From CAZBZG01 sp964496245 (GTDB lineage: Bacteria; Planctomycetota; SZUA-567), in the NCBI GenBank assembly GCA_964496245.1, contig CAZBZG010000164.1, positions 1-10,526 of the forward strand: 10,526 nt of DNA, written 5' to 3'. The stretch's first letter is position 1. Each line of letters begins with the position of its first letter. Below the pieces are notes generated by a model. That model was given only the letters and a program-made list of their open reading frames with translations. It made no database searches and had not been told where the DNA came from. Positions 1 to 5,894 of this stretch are shown in pieces. The position numbers were made by a program, and so were the translations under genes.

Positions 1-50
1 CCAGCTCGGCCGGGCTTGCTTGCCGAGCTGGAGCTCGGCGCTCCCAGGAG
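1..50. repeat. Hairpin repeat, copy 1
   Basis: The core at 20-46 matches 821-847 at 24 of 27 positions and in the same orientation. It folds into a 7-bp stem (GCCGAGC at 22-28 with GCTCGGC at 33-39) around a TGGA tetraloop. In copy 2 the fifth stem pair is C:G instead of A:T, a compensatory change that keeps the stem intact. Both copies are preceded by CCAGCTC (1-7 and 812-818). It resembles dispersed hairpin repeats I associate with GC-rich proteobacterial genomes, but the family name and copy number cannot be determined here. The left edge may lie outside the window. Confidence 0.6.
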
Positions 51-101
51 GGACGCGTGTCGCACGGGTTGGCCACAAGAGCCGTGATCCATGCGCATAC
101 G

Positions 102-545
102 TCACTCATCCATTGCACTTCCTACCTTCCGAAACACGGCAGACCGATCTTCGAGTTGGAGCTGTCGGCGGTAGCGAGCGTGCCGGTGGAGGTCTCCCAG
201 ACTTCCGCCGAGGAATGCTACGAACGGAAGAAGCGACGCGAGGCAAGGCCAGAGGAGAGGCTCGCGCAGGCGGAAACCGAGGAGCATGAGGGGGATCGCC
301 AGGCAGGCGAAGCACCATCGGCCTGCAGCAGCCCATGGCCGGCGGCTCACGACATAGGCGATCACGGGAAGGCAGACGAGGCCGATCAACACGAATGCAG
401 CGGGCCAGTGTCTGTGCATCACCCCGGCCGGCCCCGGCGCTACCCGGTAGGAATCGACAATCAACAGGAACGCGAGCAACATCGCCATCAGACTCGCGGC
501 GCCGACGAGCGTAGTTGCGACAATCGATCTCGGTTGCCAGTTCAT
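102..545 (-). CDS. Small four-helix membrane protein, unknown function
   Basis: A 147-residue protein with about four predicted transmembrane segments, near residues 8-30, 48-67, 75-92 and 97-115. The segments are separated by short loops rich in Arg, Pro and Trp. The C-terminal 30 residues are charged and basic, so the tail is probably cytoplasmic. No family is recognised and no catalytic motif is visible. The ATG at 545 is preceded by a weak GGGAAG ribosome-binding site and, about 70 nt further up, by a good sigma-70 promoter (614-642), which supports an independently transcribed gene. It lies downstream of the metal-cluster operon on the same strand but is separated from it by 329 bp that include hairpins. 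A role in the cluster is therefore not implied. Confidence 0.65.
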   Translation of the reverse strand: MNWQPRSIVATTLVGAASLMAMLLAFLLIVDSYRVAPGPAGVMHRHWPAAFVLIGLVCLPVIAYVVSRRPWAAAGRWCFACLAIPLMLLGFRLREPLLWPCLASLLPFVAFLGGSLGDLHRHARYRRQLQLEDRSAVFRKVGSAMDE

Positions 546-613
546 CGATCGATGCTTCCCGGCGGTCTGTTCTGTAGACGCTGCCGCGCTTCCTGTCCAA
601 CCTGCCGTATGCC

Positions 614-642
614 ATTATCCGAGCACCGCGCGTGCGGGTCAA
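614..642 (-). promoter_or_regulatory. Sigma-70 promoter of the membrane protein gene
   Basis: On the minus strand a -35 box TTGACC (637-642) is followed after exactly 17 bp by a -10 box GATAAT (614-619). Each box matches five of six consensus bases. Transcription would begin near 607, giving a leader of about 60 nt before the ATG at 545. Confidence 0.6.
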
Positions 643-783
643 AAGGTTTCCGGTGCCTGCCATGGCCTCGCCATCGATCCGGGTGCGGACGGGCCCGCTC
701 GTCAGGGTGGGCATGCCTTCGTCCTCATCCGGGCTGCGCGACTGGGGCCTTTGGCGCCGCTGCTGTTCACAGGAGAGCCTGCG

Positions 784-847
784 CATGCCCACCAAGAGGT
801 GGGCATGGCACCCAGCTCAGTTGCCGCGCTGGAGCGCGGCGTTCCCA
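784..847. repeat. Hairpin repeat, copy 2, with adjacent second hairpin
   Basis: There are two adjacent hairpins. The first is a perfect 10-bp stem, CATGCCCACC at 784-793 with GGTGGGCATG at 798-807, around an AAGA loop. The second, GCCGCGC (823-829) with GCGCGGC (834-840) around TGGA, is the counterpart of copy 1 at 20-46. No T-run follows on either strand, so it looks like a REP-type structured repeat rather than an intrinsic terminator, although it could still stabilise or end the upstream operon mRNA. A run of ten Gs (850-859) adjoins it. Confidence 0.6.
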
Positions 848-874
848 TAGGGGGGGGGGACGGCAACCGCCCCT

Positions 875-1510
875 TTACACCTCGATCACCTGCCCGGCCC
901 CGCCGGGGATGACCTTGTCCGGGAAGCGGTCGCGGATCTCTTGCTTGTGCTGGGTGCAGTGGGTGGCGCAGATCTGGTCGAGTTCAATGAGGCGGCTGAA
1001 GTCGTTGAAGCCGTGGAAACCGCCGATGAGCGCGCGGGCGCGGCCGAAGGGTGCGGCCGCGTCGAGGATCCTGCCCACGCCCGGATGCGAGCAGCCCACC
1101 ACGACCGCGACTCCGTCGTCCAGTTCGACCACGAGCGACTGCTCCTGCCCGCCGAGCTCGCCCGTGGAAAGGAATCCCGGCGCGACCTCTCTGGCTTCGC
1201 CGACGCGCACGAACTCCGCGCCCGCCCGGGCCGAACGAAAGACGGCGGGCACGTACACGGGGACCGGCCGGAGCTCGAGAAAGCGGTCGAGTCCGCCCGT
1301 GTGATCCCAGTGGTCGTGGCTGATGAAGACGCAGTCGATGGCTTCAGTCGAGAAACCGAGGGTCTGGAGGTTGTGGACCAGGAGATCGCCGCTCGCGCCC
1401 GTGTCGAACAGGATCTGCTTGCCATGGGCTTCGACCACGGCGGCGAAGCTCCAGTCCGCGCGCACGTCATCGACTTGGGTCTCGTTGTCGCAGACGATGG
1501 TGAGTTTCAT
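875..1510 (-). CDS. Metallo-beta-lactamase-fold hydrolase, COG1237 type
   Basis: A 211-residue MBL-fold protein, probably a soluble cytoplasmic dimetal enzyme. The HxHxDH metal-binding motif is visible as His65, His67, Asp69 and His70. A GCSHPG motif carries His142 and a GGFHGF motif carries His166, the pattern of COG1237. That group includes the archaeal enzyme linked to dihydropterin ribofuranosyl-aminobenzene phosphate synthesis and many uncharacterised hydrolases. The N-terminus begins with a strand ending in CDNET, also typical. The chosen ATG at 1510 has a GGGAGG ribosome-binding site five bases upstream; the longer open frame to 1993 overlaps the upstream gene and is spurious. It is the last gene of the operon, 38 nt after the Thi4-like gene. 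Substrate is unknown. Fold confidence is high, specific function low. Confidence 0.88.
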   Translation of the reverse strand: MKLTIVCDNETQVDDVRADWSFAAVVEAHGKQILFDTGASGDLLVHNLQTLGFSTEAIDCVFISHDHWDHTGGLDRFLELRPVPVYVPAVFRSARAGAEFVRVGEAREVAPGFLSTGELGGQEQSLVVELDDGVAVVVGCSHPGVGRILDAAAPFGRARALIGGFHGFNDFSRLIELDQICATHCTQHKQEIRDRFPDKVIPGGAGQVIEV

Positions 1511-1548
1511 GGAAGCCTCCCACCTGGCGTGCCTGCCGGAGTCGATCT

Positions 1549-2316
1549 CTACAGCACGGTTGCAATGCGCTCGGCTGCGCGCTTGCCTGAAAGCAGCATG
1601 CCCCCGAAGATCGGCCCCATGCGCGGCCCGCCATAGGTGGTGCACACGCTCATGCCCGCCACCCAGAGGCCGGGGTAGGGCTCGCCCACGCGGTCGACCA
1701 CGAAGCGTTCCCCTGCGGGCGCATCCAGGGGCCCTTCGCCGGTGGCGGCGCCGTCCGCAGCCGAGGCGAGTCCGCGGCGGCGGAGCGCCTGGAGCACGAC
1801 CGCGTCGTGGCCCGTGGCGTCGAGCACGGCCGTGGACGGGAACGCCAGCGGATCGACCGGCAGGGCGCCCGAAATCATGGTCCGGTTGACCACGAGGCCG
1901 GTGACGCGGCTGTCGCGCACGCACGCGTCCTCCACGGTCATGAGGTTGAGCACGATGGCGCCGGCCCGCACCGCGCGCAGGGCGAGCGCGCACGCGAGCT
2001 CGGTCGCATCGACCACGTACAGTCCTTCGCGTTGCCGGTCGAGGCGGATCTCGAACAGTTCGAGGACCTCCCGCGCATCCTGCTGGACCACGAGCTCGTT
2101 CATGCCGAGCGCGCCGCCCCAGATGCCGCCGCCCGTGGCCAGTCGCTTCTCCACGACCGTGACCGTCACGCCTCGTTCGGCCAGCAGGAAGGCTGCGACC
2201 AGGCCGGCCGGGCCGGCGCCGGCGATCAGGACCTGGGGGTGCATCGCCTCCAGGAGCTTTTCGTGATAGGCCGAAGCAATGGCCTTGGAAATGCCTGCTT
2301 CATCGAATGCGGTCAT
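1549..2316 (-). CDS. thi4: Thi4-family sulfide-type thiazole synthase homologue
   Basis: A 255-residue flavoprotein-like enzyme of the Thi4/ribulose-1,5-bisphosphate-isomerase family. Visible motifs are GAGPAG (33-38) for dinucleotide binding, an acidic residue after the second strand (Glu56), GGGIWGG (62-68), DATGHD (166-171) and a C-terminal GGPRMGPIFGG segment. Known members make the adenosine-diphosphate thiazole precursor of thiamin from NAD and glycine. Yeast Thi4 donates sulfur from an active-site Cys, while archaeal and some bacterial enzymes have His there and use sulfide with Fe(II). Here that position, just before VDP, is Pro153. The likely iron ligands Asp155 and His170 are kept. 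Start ATG at 2316, with GAGGAG about 10 nt upstream. It follows the Mrp gene by 36 nt. No other thiamin gene or riboswitch is visible, so a non-thiamin role tied to metal-sulfur chemistry is possible. Confidence 0.88.
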   Translation of the reverse strand: MTAFDEAGISKAIASAYHEKLLEAMHPQVLIAGAGPAGLVAAFLLAERGVTVTVVEKRLATGGGIWGGALGMNELVVQQDAREVLELFEIRLDRQREGLYVVDATELACALALRAVRAGAIVLNLMTVEDACVRDSRVTGLVVNRTMISGALPVDPLAFPSTAVLDATGHDAVVLQALRRRGLASAADGAATGEGPLDAPAGERFVVDRVGEPYPGLWVAGMSVCTTYGGPRMGPIFGGMLLSGKRAAERIATVL

Positions 2317-2352
2317 GCTCTGTGTCTCCTCTTCTGCTGTACGGGCGCGTTC

Positions 2353-3615
2353 TCAATGGTCGCAGATGTTTTCCCTGGTTTCGAGCTTGCCGTCAAGATA
2401 GGCGCGCACGACCGTCTCCGGATCGTCGCTGGGCGCACCGGTTACCACCTCGATGCCGGCCTGGGCCAGCAGGTCTTGCGCGCGCGATCCCATGCCGCTT
2501 GCGAGCACGACGTCGACCTTCTGCTCCTGGAGCCACTTCGGCAGGACGCCCGGCGCGTGCATGGGCGCCTCTGCCTGCTTCTGGGTGAGGATCGCCCGGG
2601 TCTCCGGATCCACGTCCACCAGCGCAAAGCTCTCCACATGGCCGAAGTGCTGGGAGACCCTGCCCGCGGCCAGAGGGAGCGCGATGCGCTTGGGCGCCGT
2701 GCCTTCGGCCGGAGCGTGGGCGGAGGGGGCGGCGTCCGGCGTCTTCGCCTTCTGGAGCTCGAGCACCCGGTCTGCAATGCGGCCGAACGAGTCGGCCGCC
2801 GGGCTGTCGGCATAGCGCTGCACATAGGGCTCGCCCTGGTCGCACGCGGTCACGATGTTCGGGTCGATGGGGATGCGGCCGAGAAACGGCACCGCCATGT
2901 CGCCGGCCATGCTCTCGCCGCCGCCGCTGCCGAACACGTCGGTCACCTCGCCGCATTTCGGGCACGCGAAGCCGCTCATGTTCTCCACCACGCCCAGTAC
3001 GGGGATGTCCAATTTATGACAGAAGTTGATGCACTTGCGTACGTCCGCGAGCGCGAGTTCCTGGGGTGTGGTCACGACCACCGCCCCCTCGGCGTGCCCC
3101 AGGAGCTGGCAGATGGAGAGCGGTTCGTCGCCCGTGCCCGGGGGCGAATCCACGATCAGGAAATCGAGGTCGCCCCACTCCACGTCTGCGAGGAACTGGC
3201 GGATCACGTTCATCTTGAGGGGGCCGCGCCAGATGACCGCGTCGTCCCGGTCCTGCAGCAGGAAGCCGATGGACATGACCTTGAGGTTCTCCCCGAGCGT
3301 GGGCGGAACGATGCTGTCCTCATGGCTGCGCGCGGGCCGGGTCTCGATGCCGAGCAGTTTGGGGATGCTGGGGCCATGGATGTCGATGTCGAGCAGCCCC
3401 ACCTGCTTGCCGGCCTGGCTGAGCGAGATGGCCAGGTTCCCTGCGACCGAGCTCTTGCCCACGCCCCCTTTGCCCGAGAGCACCAGGACCTTGTTCTGGA
3501 TGCGGTCGAGTCGCCTGGCTAAAGCCTGCTGCTGGGCGGCGCGAACGTCGGCCTGGGCCTGCTGGGGATTCGCTGCTGTTTCGTCTGTCGCCTTGTCCGT
3601 CTCGTTGCTCGCCAT
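2353..3615 (-). CDS. mrp: Mrp/NBP35 iron-sulfur carrier ATPase fused to an ORP/NifX domain
   Basis: A 420-residue two-domain protein. Residues about 40-290 form an Mrp/NBP35 P-loop ATPase, with deviant Walker A GKGGVGKSS (48-56), DIDIHGPS (76-83), the DSPPGTGD switch (156-163) and the metal-binding CPKC (218-221) after ENMSGF. These proteins bind and transfer Fe-S clusters as dimers in the cytoplasm. After a Pro/Ala linker (about 292-307), residues 308-420 form a NifX/ORP-like domain ending in ICDH, as in the MrpORP fusion of Desulfovibrio vulgaris, whose ORP domain relates to Mo-Cu-S cluster binding. I start at ATG 3615, which has AGGAG seven bases upstream; a TTG at 3633 gives a less likely longer form. 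It lies 76 nt after the DUF89 gene and 36 nt before thi4. The combination suggests an ATP-driven scaffold handing clusters to the cluster's small NifX proteins. Confidence 0.92.
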   Translation of the reverse strand: MASNETDKATDETAANPQQAQADVRAAQQQALARRLDRIQNKVLVLSGKGGVGKSSVAGNLAISLSQAGKQVGLLDIDIHGPSIPKLLGIETRPARSHEDSIVPPTLGENLKVMSIGFLLQDRDDAVIWRGPLKMNVIRQFLADVEWGDLDFLIVDSPPGTGDEPLSICQLLGHAEGAVVVTTPQELALADVRKCINFCHKLDIPVLGVVENMSGFACPKCGEVTDVFGSGGGESMAGDMAVPFLGRIPIDPNIVTACDQGEPYVQRYADSPAADSFGRIADRVLELQKAKTPDAAPSAHAPAEGTAPKRIALPLAAGRVSQHFGHVESFALVDVDPETRAILTQKQAEAPMHAPGVLPKWLQEQKVDVVLASGMGSRAQDLLAQAGIEVVTGAPSDDPETVVRAYLDGKLETRENICDH

Positions 3616-3672
3616 CGGGGGTCTCCTGTACAAGCGGGTCGCGCTTCGTTCCGCGACATGTCTGTCGGGTTT

Positions 3673-3688
3673 CGGCCGCGTGCGGCCG
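3673..3688. promoter_or_regulatory. Intercistronic hairpin between DUF89 and mrp
   Basis: Perfect inverted repeat CGGCCGC-GT-GCGGCCG, beginning a few bases after the DUF89 stop codon. No T-run follows, so it is more likely an mRNA-stability or partial attenuation element than a full terminator. It could uncouple expression of mrp from the upstream genes. Function is inferred only from shape. Confidence 0.35.
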
Positions 3689-3691
3689 GGA

Positions 3692-4552
3692 TCAGGCCTC
3701 CGCTGCCTTGATCACGATGTCGCCGACCGCGCACCCGAGGTCCCGCGCGATCACGGGGCACTTCGCCTTCAGAAGGAAGAAGAGCCCGTCCTTGTTCACG
3801 GCGCTGAGCGTTTCGTAATTCCCCTGGCCCTTGGCGATCACCACCTCCGCCTGGTCGAAGCGCTTCCGGAATGCGTCCGAGCAGGTGTCCAGGATGGTGC
3901 CCGGAGCCGCCGTACCGTTTTCGATCACTTCGACCATGTCCGTGAGGCCGGCCGCGCGCGCGTCGTCCAGGGTCGCATCGTTGATGACCGGGCCGGACTT
4001 GACGGCCACGCAGACCCGGTCGGCCGGGAGCTCGGCCACCAGCAGCCGGTCCAGCACGATCTCGCCCGTGTTGTCGGCCAGGTAGAGGATGGAGGCGCCG
4101 TTCTGGCACGCCCGGCGGAGGCGCTCGAGGTGGTCGATGGCCAAGTCGCGCGTGAGGGTGTCTTCCACCGTGGCATGCAGCTGGATGTCTTCCTTGGTCG
4201 TTCCCACGCCGAAGTCGATGATGTTGCCCGCGATGGCCAGGCGGACGGCCGTGGCGAAGCGATCGCTCGATGCCGCGATCCGCTGGGTGAGATCGGGGAG
4301 GAGATCCAGGGCGGCCTGGTTGAAGTGGTCCTTGAGCTCCCGGTAGGGGTCGGGATTGCCGCTCAGCCGCCGGATGATGCGGTGGATGGTCTCGCCCATG
4401 TGCACCGGCGTCTGCGAAAAGGGGAGGGCGCTCGCTTCCTGCAGCACGGTGCGCATGATCTGTTCGTGCACGGCCGGATCCGCAGTGGCCTGATGGCTGG
4501 CGGCCAGCGTCTGTTTGATGAAACAGGGCACGCATTCGAGGAAGGTCTTCAT
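3692..4552 (-). CDS. DUF89 / ARMT1-like metal-dependent phosphatase
   Basis: A 286-residue protein of the DUF89 family. An N-terminal CVPC pair (Cys7, Cys10) marks the prokaryotic subfamily. The family's conserved active-site stretches are all present: LADNTGE (158-164), KSGPVIND (185-192) and KGQGNYE (241-247), with Asp160, Asn161, Asn191 and Asp192 as expected metal and phosphate ligands. Characterised relatives are divalent-metal phosphatases proposed to remove damaged or excess sugar-phosphate metabolites. The start ATG directly abuts the TGA of the MTH1175-like gene (TGAATG), so the two are probably translationally coupled. Pairing with a sugar-nucleotide-using Thi4 homologue and a MBL hydrolase suggests house-cleaning of phosphorylated intermediates, but the substrate is unknown. 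Family assignment is firm. Confidence 0.88.
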   Translation of the reverse strand: MKTFLECVPCFIKQTLAASHQATADPAVHEQIMRTVLQEASALPFSQTPVHMGETIHRIIRRLSGNPDPYRELKDHFNQAALDLLPDLTQRIAASSDRFATAVRLAIAGNIIDFGVGTTKEDIQLHATVEDTLTRDLAIDHLERLRRACQNGASILYLADNTGEIVLDRLLVAELPADRVCVAVKSGPVINDATLDDARAAGLTDMVEVIENGTAAPGTILDTCSDAFRKRFDQAEVVIAKGQGNYETLSAVNKDGLFFLLKAKCPVIARDLGCAVGDIVIKAAEA

Positions 4553-4915
4553 TCAGATCCAGTGTCCCTCTACATCGGGCGCATCTGCGGCGCTGAGTTT
4601 GCCGGCCTTGTACTGTTCGATCGCTTCGGCTACGGTTCCGCTGGCGCCGATTGCGACCTGGATGCCGGCGGCCTGGAGGGTGCGGAAGGCCTTGGGCCCG
4701 CAGTGGCCGGTCAGGACGACCTCCGGTTCGAGGTGGCTGACCGCTTGGGCGGACTGGATGCCGGCGCCCTGCGGAGCGTTGAGGTTCTGGGTGTTGTCGA
4801 TCGACGTCACGTCTTCCGTTTCCGTGTCCACGAGGACGAATTTGGCTGCGCGCCCGAAGCGCGGGTCTACGGCCGCGTCGAGCGAATCCCCTCTTGCACT
4901 GACAGCGATCTTCAT
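4553..4915 (-). CDS. NifX/NafY-fold MTH1175-like metal-cluster-binding protein
   Basis: A 120-residue single-domain protein of the dinitrogenase iron-molybdenum cofactor biosynthesis (NifX/NafY/NifB C-terminal) fold, closest in look to archaeal MTH1175 and thermotogal TM1290. It begins MKIAVSARGD, carries DPRFGR (17-22) and GHCGPKAF (70-77, with Cys72), and ends in an acidic tail. The fold is associated with binding metal-sulfur clusters; no nif structural genes are visible, so nitrogen fixation is not implied. The ATG at 4915 has a strong GGGAGGT ribosome-binding site four bases upstream and an extended -10 sigma-70 promoter at 5009-5017. It heads the second transcriptional block and is followed without a gap by the DUF89 gene. 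Confidence 0.9.
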   Translation of the reverse strand: MKIAVSARGDSLDAAVDPRFGRAAKFVLVDTETEDVTSIDNTQNLNAPQGAGIQSAQAVSHLEPEVVLTGHCGPKAFRTLQAAGIQVAIGASGTVAEAIEQYKAGKLSAADAPDVEGHWI

Positions 4916-5008
4916 ACGACCTCCCTTCGGTGTCTGTGGTTGTTCCTCTCTCCGTCGGCGTGCCGGGCCTGAACTTGGCCGCCTCCGAACGCCGGACGGG
5001 GGCTGTGC

Positions 5009-5017
5009 ATTATAGCA
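5009..5017 (-). promoter_or_regulatory. Extended -10 sigma-70 promoter for the MTH1175-like operon
   Basis: The minus strand reads TGCTATAAT, a perfect extended -10 element. No convincing -35 box lies 16-18 bp upstream (best TTTCGG), which fits extended -10 promoters. Transcription would start near 5002, leaving a leader of about 86 nt. This would let the second half of the cluster be expressed without the sigma-54 promoter. Confidence 0.5.
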
Positions 5018-5110
5018 GGGAGGCTGCGCACCGAAATGCGAAAACCGGTCTACGTTCGATGCCCCTTGGCCTGCGCCAGAGGGAAAAGCACGGGAGGAGG
5101 AAGGGGAACA

Positions 5111-5140
5111 GAGGAGGGAAGGGGTCCCCGCTCCCTCCTC
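5111..5140 (-). terminator. Probable terminator after the DUF5320 gene
   Basis: A 9-bp perfect stem, GAGGAGGGA (5111-5119) with TCCCTCCTC (5132-5140), whose loop holds GGGG and CCCC that may pair further. It lies about 28 nt past the DUF5320 stop codon. The minus strand downstream is pyrimidine-rich with a short T-run (TTTT near 5085-5090) rather than a classic U-tract. It would divide the cluster into two transcripts, at least partly. Confidence 0.4.
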
Positions 5141-5167
5141 CCATTGCCTGGAACATGATGTTCGCGG

Positions 5168-5599
5168 TCACTCCGTCTTGGCGCGGTTCTCTTCGAGTTC
5201 CTGCAGGCGCGCTTGAATGGCGTCGAGCTGCTCCTGCAGGGCCTTGGCCTGGTTGTCGAGATACGTCTTCTCCTGGTCAGGAGAAGGCGCGGTCGCGTAG
5301 GGATTCCCCCACGCAGCCGGATGGGCGTAGGGAGCGGCTGGGCCGTACGGAACGCCGCCGCCATAGGCCGCGGGATTGGCTGCCACCCCGCGCGCCCAGC
5401 CGCCGCCACGCCCCCAGGCCATGCCGCGTCCGCCGCCGCCGCCGCGCCCCCAGCCCATGCCCCGGCCCCAGCCCATGCCGAAGCCGCGGCCCGAAATGGG
5501 GTTGGCATACCCGGGTACTGGATAACCTGCGCAAAAGCCTGCTGCCCGTCCGGTCATCGGTCCCATGCCGCCGGGTCCTGTTCCGTCTCCACCTGGCAT
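5168..5599 (-). CDS. DUF5320-like Gly-rich protein with C-terminal coiled coil
   Basis: A 143-residue protein. The N-terminus MPGGDGTGPGGMGPMTGRA, followed by GFCAG, is the DUF5320 signature, commonly seen beside NifX/ORP-type genes in anaerobes. Residues about 37-70 form a low-complexity stretch of repeated MGWGRG/GGGRG units. A Pro/Ala/Tyr-rich middle follows. Residues about 105-143 are a charged, Leu/Gln-rich segment likely to form a coiled coil for self-association. Function is unknown; it may be a structural partner or scaffold for the cluster-binding proteins. The ATG at 5599 has AAAGGAG about seven bases upstream. The gene lies 73 nt after the zinc-ribbon gene, whose product shares the MPxGDGTGP start. 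Confidence 0.82.
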   Translation of the reverse strand: MPGGDGTGPGGMGPMTGRAAGFCAGYPVPGYANPISGRGFGMGWGRGMGWGRGGGGGRGMAWGRGGGWARGVAANPAAYGGGVPYGPAAPYAHPAAWGNPYATAPSPDQEKTYLDNQAKALQEQLDAIQARLQELEENRAKTE

Positions 5600-5672
5600 C
5601 TTGATCTCCTTTCCGATTCGGTTGTTGCTTCTGTTGTGCGTCTACATCGTCCCAATGGGTCCCAGGGCTGCT

Positions 5673-5864
5673 TCAGCCCCGGCGCATGCGCGTGCCGCAT
5701 TTCGGACATGACCGTTCGGTACAGGGCTGGGCCCGCGCGTGGCTCGCGCGATGTCCGCAGCTCGGGCACACGCACTGGCCTGCCGGTCCGGCCTGCTGGG
5801 GGCCTCCCATGCGGCCGCGCCCACGTCCGCCGGCCGGCGGCCCGGTTCCGTCTCCTCTGGGCAT
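5673..5864 (-). CDS. Small DUF5320-headed zinc-ribbon protein
   Basis: A 63-residue protein with two parts. Residues 1-30 are Gly/Arg/Pro-rich and start MPRGDGTGPP, like the neighbouring DUF5320 protein. Residues 31-60 form a compact metal-binding ribbon with CPSC (33-36), His42, Cys48 and CPKC (53-56), plus an extra Cys31. Small proteins with CPxCG...CPKCGxxM ribbons recur beside ORP/NifX genes. Role unknown; plausible as a metal carrier or partner adaptor. The ATG at 5864 follows the NifX-like gene by 30 nt and has a clear AAAGGAGAG site upstream, so it belongs to the first operon block. It is a genuine small gene supported by motif, ribosome-binding site and operon position. Confidence 0.85.
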   Translation of the reverse strand: MPRGDGTGPPAGGRGRGRMGGPQQAGPAGQCVCPSCGHRASHARAQPCTERSCPKCGTRMRRG

Positions 5865-5894
5865 GCGTTCTCTCCTTTCCCGTGCCTGACGCTT

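Larger units (their letters stand above)
546..874. other. Intergenic region with promoter and hairpins, no gene seen
   Basis: This stretch separates the metallo-beta-lactamase gene from the membrane protein gene. It holds the sigma-70 promoter of the latter (614-642), two hairpins forming a repeat unit (784-847) and a run of ten G residues (850-859). Open frames across it lack a plausible start and ribosome-binding site and look like chance frames in GC-rich DNA. Confidence 0.6.

Noticed and set aside
784..807. Intrinsic terminator at the 10-bp hairpin
   Set aside because: No T-run follows on either strand, and it adjoins a duplicated hairpin, so a REP-type repeat fits better.
57..1304. Plus-strand open frame of 415 codons at the left end
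   Set aside because: It overlaps the membrane protein and MBL genes in antisense, crosses repeats and hairpins, and has low-complexity Arg/Cys-rich translation.
875..1993. MBL protein with a long N-terminal extension
   Set aside because: The extension lies out of frame over the Thi4 gene and is Arg-rich noise. The ATG at 1510 has its own strong ribosome-binding site and the conserved N-terminus.
2317..2352. TPP riboswitch upstream of the Thi4-like gene
   Set aside because: The gap to mrp is only 36 nt, too short for a riboswitch, and it contains just the ribosome-binding site.
3613..3633. TTG start for Mrp at 3633
   Set aside because: It lacks its own ribosome-binding site, whereas ATG 3615 has AGGAG at seven bases.
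1807..4972. Long plus-strand open frames (1807-3522 and 3026-4972)
   Set aside because: They are antisense to Thi4, Mrp, DUF89 and MTH1175-like genes with full motif support. They lack protein-family motifs, and their Arg/His/Gly-rich composition is typical of GC-rich antisense frames.
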